DNA from: Luminiphilus sp051201685
GTDB lineage: Bacteria; Pseudomonadota; Gammaproteobacteria; Pseudomonadales; Halieaceae
Direction of reading: 5' to 3'
DNA: 64,000 nucleotides
NCBI RefSeq assembly: GCF_051201685.1
Contig: NZ_CP179213.1
Location: 1,426,001-1,490,000, forward strand
Positions 35,050 to 44,079 of the stretch are shown piece by piece (within the stretch, counting starts at the first letter, position 1; every line of letters starts with the position of its first letter). The position numbers were made by a program, and so were the translations under genes. The notes under the pieces were generated by a model, which saw only the letters and a list, made by a program, of their open reading frames with translations, was not told where the DNA came from and did no database searches.

Positions 35050-37466
35050 TAGCTGGCCAACCTAATGTTGGTGGCGTCATAAGCAGGGTCTTCGAGCACT
35101 CGGGCCTCGTACCGGTCATCGAGCAGCCCTACTTGAAAAGCCGAGCCGGGGGCAGCATGTTCGGGTGATACGTAGCCAAATCCCAAACTCTTTTCAACGG
35201 CATAGCCGTAGCCTCCTGACGTGGTTACGCCAATGCAGGCGTCGTCGATAAAGATGGGCTCTCCGCCGCGGACGTCAGAGTCTTTTGCATCGACCTCGAA
35301 GTACACCAATTTCAATGTGCTCTCAGTTTTTTCTTCAGTAGCTGATTTGCCCACGAAGTCGGTTTTGCTGTGGCTAAAAAATCGGGCCATATCGGCTTCG
35401 AGCAGGGTGACTTCGTTGGTTAATTCGGTACTCCAGCCTCGATACGCTTTTTCCATGCGCAGGCTGTTAAGCGCGTACAAGCCAAAGTCGACCATGCCCT
35501 GATTTTGCCCCGCGGCCCAGACGGCGTCGTACAGTGCTGCTAGGTCTTCCATCTTGGGGTGTAATTCCCAGCCCAGCTCACCCACATAATTGATGCGCAA
35601 GGCACGTACTTTCATGCCCGAAATTTCAATATCTTGGCTGCTGCGCCACCGAAAACTTTCATTGTCCAGTGATGCTTCAGTGAGTGTCGCCAGTATATCT
35701 CGCGACTTAGGACCGACCAGCGCGAGCACGCCACGCTCGTCGGTCGCGTTGTGAATCGTGACCTGTTCGCCCGATTCGACTTGCTGCGTGAGGTGATCGA
35801 GGTCGCGCATTTCAGCGCTCGCAGCTGAAAGCAGATAAAAGTGCTCGCTGGTGATACGGGTTACCGTGGCCTCGCCGAGAATACGACCGTTGCGAGATAG
35901 AAAGTGTGCCAAAGCAATACCGCCATCACGCTTAGGCATTCGATTGGCCAGTACGCGATTGAGAAAGCTTTCAGCATCGGCCCCGCAGATGTCATATTTT
36001 GCGAAGCCTGTCAGATCAATTACCCCAACACTTTCCCGAACCGCGAGACATTCTTCTCGCACCACATCGAAGGTGGCATTGCGTCGGTAGCTGTAATCTT
36101 CCTCCTGTCCATTAGCAGAGAACCATTTGGGGCGCTCCCAGCCAAAGGTTTGGGTATAAACGGCGCCCTTGTCCTTGAGTCGATCAAACAGTGGGCTGTG
36201 CCGACAATCTCTGGCGGCTGGAAACTCCTCTCCAGGCAATGGGGTTGCATAGGTCAGGCCATAGTCTTGGAAGCCTTTGGCACGCATGAAGTCGCGATCG
36301 GCAAAGACGCCAAAACGGCGCGGGTCAAACCCCGTCATATTGATCTCTGAATCGCCATAAACCATCCACTGTGCGAGGTACTTACCGCAGCCAGCACCTT
36401 GGGCGATACCAAATGATGAGCCACAACACAGCCAAAAATTTGGGATGCCCGCTACCGGGCCTAACAGAGGCGGGCCGTCAGGGGAGTGGGGGATTGCACC
36501 ATTCACGACGCGCTTAATTCCAGCGTCAAGCATATTGGGCATGCAGTGCATCGCACGTTCCAACCACGGCATAATTCGGTCAAGGTCGTCGGGGAACAGT
36601 TCGCTGTCTGATGACCAAGGTGGCAGCCCCGATGGACCCCAAGCTTCAGTAATGCCGCTGGACTCGTAAATACCGATCAGCCCAGATTTTTGCTCCTGGC
36701 GAATGTAAGCCGAGGCGTAGGGGTCGCGCATAACGGGGAACTCTTCATCGCGATCAACAAAATCCTGAATGGCGCCAGTGACAATATAGTGATGTTCCAT
36801 GTTGGCAATGGGAAGGTCGGCGCCCACCATTTGCGCGATTTGTCGGGCAAAACTGCCAGCGGCGTTAACCACGATTTGCGCGGTCACTGTGCCTTGCTCG
36901 GTATCGATTTCCCAATCCCCTGACGGCAGGGCATTAATGTCGAGTACTCGGTTGTGCCGAACGATGCGCACCCCCAGGTTTGTGGCGCCCCGAGCCATGG
37001 CGTTGGTGAGACCCGAGGGATCTGCATGCCCGTCGTCGAGGGTCCAAGCGCCGGCAAGGACACCATCGATATCGTAAAACGGGTTGATTTCTTTGATCTT
37101 GGCGGGACTGATGATCTCCATATGGAAACCGACGTTGTCGGCTATACCTTTCATGTAATGAAACCAATCAAGGTCGGCTTGCTGACGCGCCACCCTGATG
37201 CCGCCAGAAGCGTGCCAGCTAACATACTGCCCGGTTTTTTCTTCGAGCGTTGGGTACAGGCGATTGCCATAATCATGGATTTTGGCAAGGTTGTAGTTAC
37301 TGACTAGGCTGGGGCACTGACCTGCTGCATGCCAAGTGGAGCCGGATGTCAGCTCGCCTTTTTCTATCAGCAAAACGTCGGTTTCGCCTTCCTCAGCTAA
37401 ATGGTACGCAAGGGCGACGCCCATGATTCCGCCGCCGACAATAACAACCTTGGCTTGTGTATCCAT
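35049..37466 (-). CDS. FAD oxidoreductase-GcvT fusion, dimethylglycine/sarcosine dehydrogenase type (copy 1)
   Basis: 805 residues, a paralogue of its neighbour with the same domain order. The FAD loop is VVIVGGGIMGVALAYHL, and His46 in TSGSTWHAAGQ is the likely covalent FAD site. The C-terminal GcvT-like folate domain ends with FVGKSATEEK and a long tail to DATNIRLAS. The two copies differ throughout, so they probably act on two successive N-methylated substrates, for example dimethylglycine then sarcosine. That is inference. It is the first gene of the pair; its promoter should lie in the 330-base divergent region before 37794. Confidence 0.88.
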   Translation of the reverse strand: MDTQAKVVIVGGGIMGVALAYHLAEEGETDVLLIEKGELTSGSTWHAAGQCPSLVSNYNLAKIHDYGNRLYPTLEEKTGQYVSWHASGGIRVARQQADLDWFHYMKGIADNVGFHMEIISPAKIKEINPFYDIDGVLAGAWTLDDGHADPSGLTNAMARGATNLGVRIVRHNRVLDINALPSGDWEIDTEQGTVTAQIVVNAAGSFARQIAQMVGADLPIANMEHHYIVTGAIQDFVDRDEEFPVMRDPYASAYIRQEQKSGLIGIYESSGITEAWGPSGLPPWSSDSELFPDDLDRIMPWLERAMHCMPNMLDAGIKRVVNGAIPHSPDGPPLLGPVAGIPNFWLCCGSSFGIAQGAGCGKYLAQWMVYGDSEINMTGFDPRRFGVFADRDFMRAKGFQDYGLTYATPLPGEEFPAARDCRHSPLFDRLKDKGAVYTQTFGWERPKWFSANGQEEDYSYRRNATFDVVREECLAVRESVGVIDLTGFAKYDICGADAESFLNRVLANRMPKRDGGIALAHFLSRNGRILGEATVTRITSEHFYLLSAASAEMRDLDHLTQQVESGEQVTIHNATDERGVLALVGPKSRDILATLTEASLDNESFRWRSSQDIEISGMKVRALRINYVGELGWELHPKMEDLAALYDAVWAAGQNQGMVDFGLYALNSLRMEKAYRGWSTELTNEVTLLEADMARFFSHSKTDFVGKSATEEKTESTLKLVYFEVDAKDSDVRGGEPIFIDDACIGVTTSGGYGYAVEKSLGFGYVSPEHAAPGSAFQVGLLDDRYEARVLEDPAYDATNIRLAS

Positions 37467-37793
37467 AGCCGCCGAGCCCCCTTTATTTTTGACGAGGCTA
37501 CCTTGAATTTGCGGTTTGGGAAAAGCCTTTTTAGCGCATTTATTGATTCAAATAATGAAAAAAATATCTCAGCTATATCCGCTGCCTTATTTTGCTTGAC
37601 TAACGGGTGCTATGCTCGATTGAAACGGGGTGGAACCGGGTGCTAAATGGGTCGGGCGAGGGCGCTATGCAGCGGCGGCTGGTGGCTCGAAAACCTATAA
37701 TTAGTGCGCTGCTCGGGATACTTTAAGGCCAGCTTAGCCGCTAAAGGGGCCGCAAGCGCTAAATCAGGCGCGAAGTCGATGGGGGGACCGGTT
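37467..37793. other. Divergent intergenic region
   Basis: About 327 bases lie between the divergent starts of the dehydrogenase pair and the DUF1214 gene. It is AT-rich near 37540-37590, as expected for promoters. No clear operator or ORF was seen. Confidence 0.4.
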
Positions 37794-38984
37794 GTGAGCA
37801 AGCTTCTTTTGGTGTTGGGCATTTTTATCGCTGTAAGCGTTGGCTACGTGTTTGGCACTCTCCAAACCCACCGTGTCGTTGAACTGCCACCCGCAGACTG
37901 GGCCATGGACAGTGAAGCGGCACAGGCATGGCGAGAATTTACGGCTAGTCTTGAAGCGGGTGGGGCGTTAGTTGTTGAATCTGCCCCTGACGCGAAAGCA
38001 CGACATGATGGACTGGCCTACATCGCCGAGTTGGCATCGGCATCTTTAGAGATGAAGCTGACTCGCGGTAGTAAGACCCAGCCGCAGCTTACCGATTGGA
38101 TGAGCGGCTACCGCAAGTTCCTCGGTGACAGTCCCGATGCGATCTATCTCTCGGCAGAGGTTTCTTCAGAGCACCACTATGTGATCAGTGGCCATCGAGG
38201 TGATGCTGATTACGTGGGGCTGACGCTTTACGGGCGCCATGTTAACGGCTGGAACCGTGTGTCTGGCCATTTGACCCACGATGATATTGCGTTCGATGCC
38301 CAAGGCAATTTTAAGGTCTTAGTTAGCGGCACTCGTCCTGAGGGCGCCACAGGTAACTGGTTGGCGATGGACGATGATGCGCATCTTATTATGGTGCGGC
38401 AGTATTTTCATGATCGTGATCAAGCGGCTAAAGCAACATTGCAGATTCGAAATCTATCGGCAGCCCCCAAAGAGGCGGCAGACCCCGTAGGCCTGTCGGT
38501 CGGCCTGCGTCAAGCAGCCGAATTTTTTAGCAATACTCTGCACGGAACCGTTACCCTCGCACAGATGATGTCTCAAACGCCGAACTCAATTGAGCCACCT
38601 CGGGATTACAGTCCAGATTTTGGCGGCGTGTTTTATCCAACCCCCGACAATGAATATCTCGGTGGTTGGTATAAATTGCAGGAGGGTGAGGCACTGATTG
38701 TCGAGGGCGCCGTACCGAACGCCGCTTATTGGTCAGTGTCTCTGCAAAATCGCTGGCTACAGTCGTTAGACTACGAAACGCATCAAACCGCACTAAATCA
38801 CCGCCAGATCCAAATTTCAGAAGGGCGATATACCGTGATTATCTCGTCACAAAGGCCGCTGTCGGGTAACTGGCTAGACACTGCCGGTAGTGACGAGGGG
38901 TTGCTGGCAATTCGCTACCAAAGAGTGATTGAAAGTGAGCCTCCTACCGTGCGACTGGTAAAGCTTGCCAATTTCGAACAGTGA
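37794..38984 (+). CDS. DUF1214 domain protein, membrane-anchored
   Basis: 396 residues from GTG 37794, which has GGGGGGA ahead; in-frame starts upstream (37704, 37779) are less likely. An N-terminal anchor helix (about 1-20: LLLVLGIFIAVSVGYVFG) precedes a beta-rich domain. The C-terminal part has PNAAYWSVSLQNRWLQSLDY, the DUF1214 signature, followed by a late VIISSQRPLSGNWLDT. DUF1254/1214 proteins have no settled function. It is probably periplasmic. The TauD-type gene starts 37 bases downstream on the same strand, so co-transcription is likely. Confidence 0.8.
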   Translation: MSKLLLVLGIFIAVSVGYVFGTLQTHRVVELPPADWAMDSEAAQAWREFTASLEAGGALVVESAPDAKARHDGLAYIAELASASLEMKLTRGSKTQPQLTDWMSGYRKFLGDSPDAIYLSAEVSSEHHYVISGHRGDADYVGLTLYGRHVNGWNRVSGHLTHDDIAFDAQGNFKVLVSGTRPEGATGNWLAMDDDAHLIMVRQYFHDRDQAAKATLQIRNLSAAPKEAADPVGLSVGLRQAAEFFSNTLHGTVTLAQMMSQTPNSIEPPRDYSPDFGGVFYPTPDNEYLGGWYKLQEGEALIVEGAVPNAAYWSVSLQNRWLQSLDYETHQTALNHRQIQISEGRYTVIISSQRPLSGNWLDTAGSDEGLLAIRYQRVIESEPPTVRLVKLANFEQ

Positions 38985-39021
38985 TTTAAGCTCGATTTTT
39001 CTCCAGTAAAAGGCAAATTTA

Positions 39022-39846
39022 ATGCAGTTTAGTCCGCTCACAACGCGTATAGGTGCCGAGGTACAGGGCATCGACCTGAGTGCTGACCTGCCTAATGATG
39101 TAGCGGGCGCGCTCTATGACGGTCTCATGCGCCATCAAGTTCTTTTTTTTCGGCAGCAAAATCTGAGTCCACGCCAACATCTTGCGTTAGCTGAGAGCTT
39201 CGGGGAAGTTGATCCGGGCCACCCGGTGTATCCCCATGTTGAGGGTTATCAGAGCATTGTTGAGCTTTGTAATGAGGGTAACAGCGCACCGGATACCGAC
39301 GATTGGCACAAAGATTTAACGTTTAGGGCTGAGCCTGTGTTCGCAAGCATTTTGCGTGCAGTTGAAGTGCCCACTGTGGGTGGAGACACGCTCTGGGCAA
39401 GCATGAGTGCCGTCTATGACAGCTTATCTGCTGGTTGGAAAAGTGACCTCGAGGGTCTGTATGCGATCCACGACATGGGGACTTTTCGCAACGATTACTT
39501 GCGAAAAGGTGGGGTAGCCGCGGTAGATGAGGCTCTCGCTGAAGTGGGTTCGGCGGTTCATCCCGTTATCGCAACCCACCCTGTAACGGGCCTAAAGTAC
39601 CTAAACGTTAATCAATCCTTCACTCGGAATATCGTTGATCTCACACAGGGCTCTAGTGATGAGGTTTTACAATATTTGTATCAACACGTTCGCCGACCTG
39701 AATTTCAGGTCAGATTCCGCTGGGAGAACGATTCAGTAGCAATTTGGGACAATCGGATAACCCAGCATTATGCGGTTTGCGATTATCTGCCCAACAGACG
39801 GCATATGCAGCGTGTGACGATTAACAACGACCGACGTGCAGGCTGA
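39022..39846 (+). CDS. TauD/TfdA-type 2-oxoglutarate, Fe(II) dioxygenase
   Basis: 274 residues. The iron ligands are visible: His96 and Asp98 in DDWHKDLTF and the distal His249 in NRITQHYAVCDY. An Arg for 2-oxoglutarate binding follows in RHMQRVTI. The start FSPLTTRIGAEVQGIDLS is typical of the TauD clan. These enzymes hydroxylate taurine, alkylsulfates, carnitine/betaine precursors or herbicides. The nearby methylated-amine genes make a quaternary-amine or sulfonate substrate plausible but unproven. Soluble. Confidence 0.88.
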   Translation: MQFSPLTTRIGAEVQGIDLSADLPNDVAGALYDGLMRHQVLFFRQQNLSPRQHLALAESFGEVDPGHPVYPHVEGYQSIVELCNEGNSAPDTDDWHKDLTFRAEPVFASILRAVEVPTVGGDTLWASMSAVYDSLSAGWKSDLEGLYAIHDMGTFRNDYLRKGGVAAVDEALAEVGSAVHPVIATHPVTGLKYLNVNQSFTRNIVDLTQGSSDEVLQYLYQHVRRPEFQVRFRWENDSVAIWDNRITQHYAVCDYLPNRRHMQRVTINNDRRAG

Positions 39847-40288
39847 TAGCCACAAGGTTCTATTGGACAGCGGTAGCGGCAGCGGCCAGCCTTGCATCTA
39901 ACAGTGCGGAAGCCGAAGGGGTATTGCGCTGCCCGCTATTGCAGCAACAATTGCATGAGCTAGGCGGTATGAAAAGGGTGATAGGCGCGCCACCATAATC
40001 AGCGGTCAAGCTAAGCCAAAAGCCAAAAGCCAAAAGCCAAAAGCCAAAAGCCAAAAGCCAACTTAGGCATTGACCTCATGTTATGAAACAGACGGCGCTC
40101 TAGGTTGCAAATGTGACGTATGCACACCGCAATGGGCGTTTATAGACTCTGCCTACACTCTTTTTGATCGCCTTCTCCATCGAACGTTCACGCGGCGTAA
40201 AGTATTGCCTCACGGTTTAATGGGTGACATCCCAGCCGTGGCAGCAGATATTTATCGTGCCCGATCAGGGTACCCAGCAGACAAGTCG
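39847..40288. other. Intergenic region with heptamer repeat
   Basis: About 440 bases lie between the convergent ends of the TauD-type gene and rhlE. Apart from the tandem repeat at 40015-40061 I see no gene. One short open frame (39825-40000) looks signal-peptide-like (AVAAAASLASNSAEAEG) but has no usable start codon. Confidence 0.5.
40015..40061. repeat. Tandem heptanucleotide repeat (GCCAAAA)6-7
   Basis: Six exact GCCAAAA units in a row (40015-40056) and a partial seventh. Such short perfect tandem arrays change length by slippage. It is non-coding here, about 230 bases from the rhlE stop. A diverged form of the same 7-mer may have seeded the Lys-Pro-rich end of rhlE (GGCTTTTTGGGCTTGG). 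Confidence 0.9.
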
Positions 40289-41620
40289 CTACTGTGCGCG
40301 GGGAGGTCGGGCACTTTTGGGGTTGTTCCTGTTATTGCTTCGGCGGCGCTTTGGCGATTGGGCGTTGTTTGGACGACGTTTTCTGTCATTCTCCGCTGGG
40401 CCTTTGTCGCTTGCTGCCTGAGGAGGTTTAGGCTTCTTTGGCTTTTTGGGCTTGGCAGGGGGACGTAAAGCAAATTCGGGGAGCTTATTTTCCGGTTCAT
40501 ACCCCTCGACGAGCTTTCTAGGAAGCAGCGTTTGAATCAATCTCTCAATATCCCGCAGCAGTTGGGCTTCATCAGCACTCACAAGTGAGATTGCTTGGCC
40601 TGTGGCTCCTGCACGACCCGTGCGGCCTATGCGATGAACATAATCTTGAGCGACCTCGGGTAAGTCGAGGTTTACCACTTGTGGGAGTTGTTCGATATCG
40701 AGGCCGCGAGCTGCAATATCGGTGGCCACCAAAACACGCAAAGCCCCTGACTTGAATTCGCTCAGTGCCCTGGTGCGTGCGCCCTGACTTTTATTACCGT
40801 GAATTGCAGCTGCCTGAATGTCTTTTTTCTCTAGGAACTCCGCCAGCCGATTTGCCCCGCGTTTTGTTCGACTGAAAACGAGCACCTGCTCCCACTTATG
40901 CTGGTTAATAAGTTCAACCAACAAATGGCGTTTCTGATTTTTATCAACCGGGTGTATCCACTGGGTCACACTCACCGCCGTGCTATTTCTCGGTGTAACA
41001 GAAATTTCTACAGGGTTGTTTACGATGGTTTTGGCAAGATCGCGAATGTCCTCAGAAAAAGTTGCAGAGAACATCAGGTTTTGCCGTTTGTTCGGTAAGG
41101 CTTTTAATACTCTTCGAATATCGTGAATAAAACCCATATCGAGCATGCGGTCTGCTTCATCTAAAATGAGAACTTCAAGCTTCTGAAAAGACATCGCATT
41201 TTGTTGATACAGGTCTAATAGACGTCCGGGCGTAGCAATTAATATATCGACGCCCTTACGTAGCCGCATCATTTGTGGGTTGATCTTAACGCCACCAAAA
41301 ACCACCGCAGAGCGAAGGTTTAAATATTTCCCGTAGGTCTCGACACTTTCCGCCACTTGGGCTGCTAACTCTCGCGTTGGCGTTAAAACAAGTGCTCGCA
41401 CTTGATTTGCTTTCGCGGGTTGCCCCTTAGATAGGCCGTGAAGCAGCGGTAGGGTGAAGCCCGCCGTTTTGCCCGTGCCAGTTTGTGCTGCGGCCATAAC
41501 GTCACGGCCCTCCAGCACTGCAGGGATAGCCTGTGCCTGTATGGGCGACGGCGTACTGTAGCCTTCTTCGGCAACAGCCTTGAGTAGTGGTTCAGATAAA
41601 CCTAGGGTAGAAAAACTCAT
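40289..41620 (-). CDS. rhlE: DEAD-box ATP-dependent RNA helicase RhlE
   Basis: 443 residues. All helicase motifs are in order: Q motif (FSTLGLSEPLL...PSPIQAQAIP), motif I AQTGTGKT (about 44-51), motif II DEAD (LILDEADRMLDMGF), motif III SAT, and motif VI HRIGRTGRAG. A basic, low-complexity tail follows (KPKKPKKPKPPQ...KRRPNNAQSPKRRRSNNRN), as in RhlE and relatives. It remodels RNA during ribosome assembly and decay and often matters in the cold. Cytosolic, single gene. Confidence 0.92.
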   Translation of the reverse strand: MSFSTLGLSEPLLKAVAEEGYSTPSPIQAQAIPAVLEGRDVMAAAQTGTGKTAGFTLPLLHGLSKGQPAKANQVRALVLTPTRELAAQVAESVETYGKYLNLRSAVVFGGVKINPQMMRLRKGVDILIATPGRLLDLYQQNAMSFQKLEVLILDEADRMLDMGFIHDIRRVLKALPNKRQNLMFSATFSEDIRDLAKTIVNNPVEISVTPRNSTAVSVTQWIHPVDKNQKRHLLVELINQHKWEQVLVFSRTKRGANRLAEFLEKKDIQAAAIHGNKSQGARTRALSEFKSGALRVLVATDIAARGLDIEQLPQVVNLDLPEVAQDYVHRIGRTGRAGATGQAISLVSADEAQLLRDIERLIQTLLPRKLVEGYEPENKLPEFALRPPAKPKKPKKPKPPQAASDKGPAENDRKRRPNNAQSPKRRRSNNRNNPKSARPPRAQ

Positions 41621-42291
41621 AATGTCTCGTTTTATCAGTGGGGCTTAGCTCATGGGTGGCGTATTAGGTACTTCGCAACGTGCCGTTCTACCGGCATTGC
41701 AAGCTCATGAGAAGGGGCGTGCGCTACTCGTTCAATATTCTACCGATGCACTTTAGGATTAGCGGTTTTCATGCCCCCTACTGGGGGGCAATCAAAGGTC
41801 GTTGTGCACATGCCTACAACGCTTTAGAGAAGGCTTGCATGCTGGCTCGCCGACCCGGATCGCATTATATGTTAAATATTCGACTTGCCGCGGCATGCTC
41901 ACCCAATAATTCGGTGTAAAAAGCCAGATAGAATCACGGTTGCACGGTACCCGCAGATAAGTTTTTGACCGATGACGTTGTACTAGCACTGCTGAGGCAC
42001 TAGTACCTATGGGTATGCTGCTGTTTGCTGCTTGACCCGAATGCTGGAAAGACGCGACGCACTCTGCACTATTACCCGGCGCTGGTGTGAATTAGGGGAC
42101 CGTCGACGGGGATTTAGAATGCACAATCTGAGGAGGGGCGCTAAGTCGGGGCTGAAAAGGCTTTGTGGAATGCCGGAGACGCCTCAACTTTTCTCATTAT
42201 TAAGAGGCTTATCCACTCTCAAGGAGAAAAATAATTTTTGACCGAGCTGTCGGTCAACTGAACCTCTCTCACTTATCGCGTTCAGTATGGC
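41621..42291. other. 671-base gap between rhlE and the polyamine-like operon
   Basis: No convincing ORF. It should hold the rhlE promoter and 5' leader. A hairpin TGCCCCC-TACTG-GGGGGCA lies at 41772-41790 without a T run. A dyad at 42238-42257 may end the operon that finishes at 42292. Confidence 0.45.
42230..42257 (-). terminator. Possible terminator of the polyamine-like operon
   Basis: TTGACCGA-loop-TCGGTCAA (42238-42257) makes an 8-pair stem. On the minus strand it is followed by AAAATTATTTTT, a T-rich but interrupted tail. It lies 35 bases after the operon's last stop. Confidence 0.5.
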
Positions 42292-44079
42292 TCACCAGGC
42301 TTCGCGGAAATCCCAGATATCCATGGACTGCAGTACGGGGCGGAAAATCGAGTTAACCCTCTCAGGGTTTGTCGGAGGTACAAATTGAACCTTGTTCAGT
42401 GTCAAAAATAGACGTTCATCGTTGAGAACGTGGAGTTCAATTTTTGGATCCCTATAAATAGGCCGGTCTAGCCAGCTGTCGCGAGCAGTTATAAATCCGA
42501 GCCGCATCGACGCTGCTTGGCTAGCCATCAATTTTCGTGCTTCCTCGTTACTGAGCCCGGACGCTCGTAAAAACTCTAGGGCGGCTTCGTTGACATTTTC
42601 AATTTTCGATATGTAGGGGGTAACGAAATTAAAGCCCGCAGCTGCGAGAGTGCTGGTGTAAATTTCGCGCATCTCAGCGCTGTGTTGTAGACCGGGCGCA
42701 TCAAGCGTCATGAAGCCGTTACTTGCTAATCTTTGGCGAGTAAAATGGTAAATTTCTCGGCTGTATAACTTTGACAGGTTGTAATCTTTTGGCGCCGGAA
42801 AATCTAGGTAAATGGCGTCATAGCTGTTTGTAGCATTGCGAATAAAGCGATAAGCATCATCAAAATGCCTTGTTATGCGAGGGTCATTGAGTGCTCCCTC
42901 GTTCATGGAGGAAAGCACTTGATGCGTCTCCGCGAGCTCGACTAATGTTCGATCAAGGTCGACATGTGTGATGTTTTTGATCTCCGGATATTTAACGAGT
43001 TCCCTCAAAAGCAAACCGTCACCACCACCCATCACCAAGACGTTAGTGGGCACTGCCCCGTTTGTAATGATCGGGATGTGCGCAAAAAACTCGTGATAGT
43101 GCTCCTCGTAGTTAGAGGCCAACTGAAAATCGCCGTTGAGGAATAAAGCGTAGTTTCTGGGTTGCTGAGGATTGTCACTGAATTTATTGGAGTAAAAGCC
43201 ATTTATGAGGTCTGTCCCAAAGCCCCTTTCGTTATAAACGAGGTCGATTTTTTGATAAGGCGAGCGAGCACGAAACACGTCCTCGGCGTTGTCCATCGAG
43301 AAAAAAAGTTGTCCTAAATCGTCGGATTGGCCCAAATAAAAATAATAAAGCTTGGAGAAGTAGCGATCCACAGGTGTCGAGAAATAGAGGCCCAGAGTTA
43401 TTGTAAGTGCCAATAGACCGCTGGGTACAAACCTGAGCCCAGGTTGGCGATGGTTGGGAATAAAAGCACGCAGGGCTAAAGTCGCCAGGGCTATGTTCAG
43501 GCTAGCAGCGATCAGGCCTATGGTAATGAGGCTGAGATTTGGTACCAGCATCAAAGGAAATGCCAAGCCTGCGAGCAAGGAACCCGCGTAGTCAGATGCT
43601 AGTACCCGATTGGTTAATCGCATTTTATTAGACGAGGCATTAGCAAGATCAATCAAAATAGGCAGCTCGAATCCTGTTAGCAATCCAATGCTGATTATGA
43701 GGAGGAGCCCTGCACCGAAGAACAGTATTTGCCCCAGCAGTGGTAGCCCGTTTACATCAAATAACAGGCCACCCGTATGGCAAAGATGTAAGAGCGGCAC
43801 AGCGATCGCACCTGCTGCACTTAGGGCCAATTCAACTCTGAAAAATCTTGCCCATAGGTTCGTTGAGGGATGCCGTTCGTGTAACAGGGCTCCCAGTCCC
43901 ATTCCAGCGAGGTATAAGCCAACGGTCACGCTGTACCAAGTTACTGTATTGGCCGCGAATGTAGCGAGAGCCTGTGCGATCAATAGCTCATACAAAAGAC
44001 TGCAGGCCGCAAGAATAAGTGTGGCGGCATAAATAATTCGTGGAGTTGCTGTTAGATTACTCATGATCCTAGTCTGCAT
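42292..44079 (-). CDS. Membrane domain fused to spermidine-synthase-like domain
   Basis: 595 residues. The N-terminal half has about seven helices (YELLIAQALATFAANTV, SVTVGLYLAGMGLGALL, LLTGFELPILIDL). The C-terminal half is an aminopropyltransferase (SpeE) fold with the nucleotide loop VMGGGDGLLLRELVKYPE. Known SpeE enzymes carry an Asp in the D-x-x-DP motif that deprotonates the amine; here the matching stretch is YLDFPAPKDY, with Ala at that place, so classical catalysis is doubtful. The start overlaps the speD stop by 11 bases; an ATG at 44064 is an alternative. It is the last gene of a four-gene operon. It resembles COG4262-type membrane spermidine synthases. Confidence 0.82.
   Translation of the reverse strand: MQTRIMSNLTATPRIIYAATLILAACSLLYELLIAQALATFAANTVTWYSVTVGLYLAGMGLGALLHERHPSTNLWARFFRVELALSAAGAIAVPLLHLCHTGGLLFDVNGLPLLGQILFFGAGLLLIISIGLLTGFELPILIDLANASSNKMRLTNRVLASDYAGSLLAGLAFPLMLVPNLSLITIGLIAASLNIALATLALRAFIPNHRQPGLRFVPSGLLALTITLGLYFSTPVDRYFSKLYYFYLGQSDDLGQLFFSMDNAEDVFRARSPYQKIDLVYNERGFGTDLINGFYSNKFSDNPQQPRNYALFLNGDFQLASNYEEHYHEFFAHIPIITNGAVPTNVLVMGGGDGLLLRELVKYPEIKNITHVDLDRTLVELAETHQVLSSMNEGALNDPRITRHFDDAYRFIRNATNSYDAIYLDFPAPKDYNLSKLYSREIYHFTRQRLASNGFMTLDAPGLQHSAEMREIYTSTLAAAGFNFVTPYISKIENVNEAALEFLRASGLSNEEARKLMASQAASMRLGFITARDSWLDRPIYRDPKIELHVLNDERLFLTLNKVQFVPPTNPERVNSIFRPVLQSMDIWDFREAW

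Noticed and set aside
39825..40000. Open frame with signal-peptide-like AVAAAASLASNSAEAEG after the TauD-type gene
   Set aside because: There is no ATG, GTG or TTG start in frame; possibly a decayed gene but not supportable.
40015..40061. CRISPR array
   Set aside because: The units are 7 bases with no spacers and no cas genes; it is a simple tandem repeat.
41680..42241. Short ORFs (60-80 residues) between rhlE and the polyamine-like operon
   Set aside because: They lack ribosome sites and protein-like composition, and lie on both strands over the same bases.
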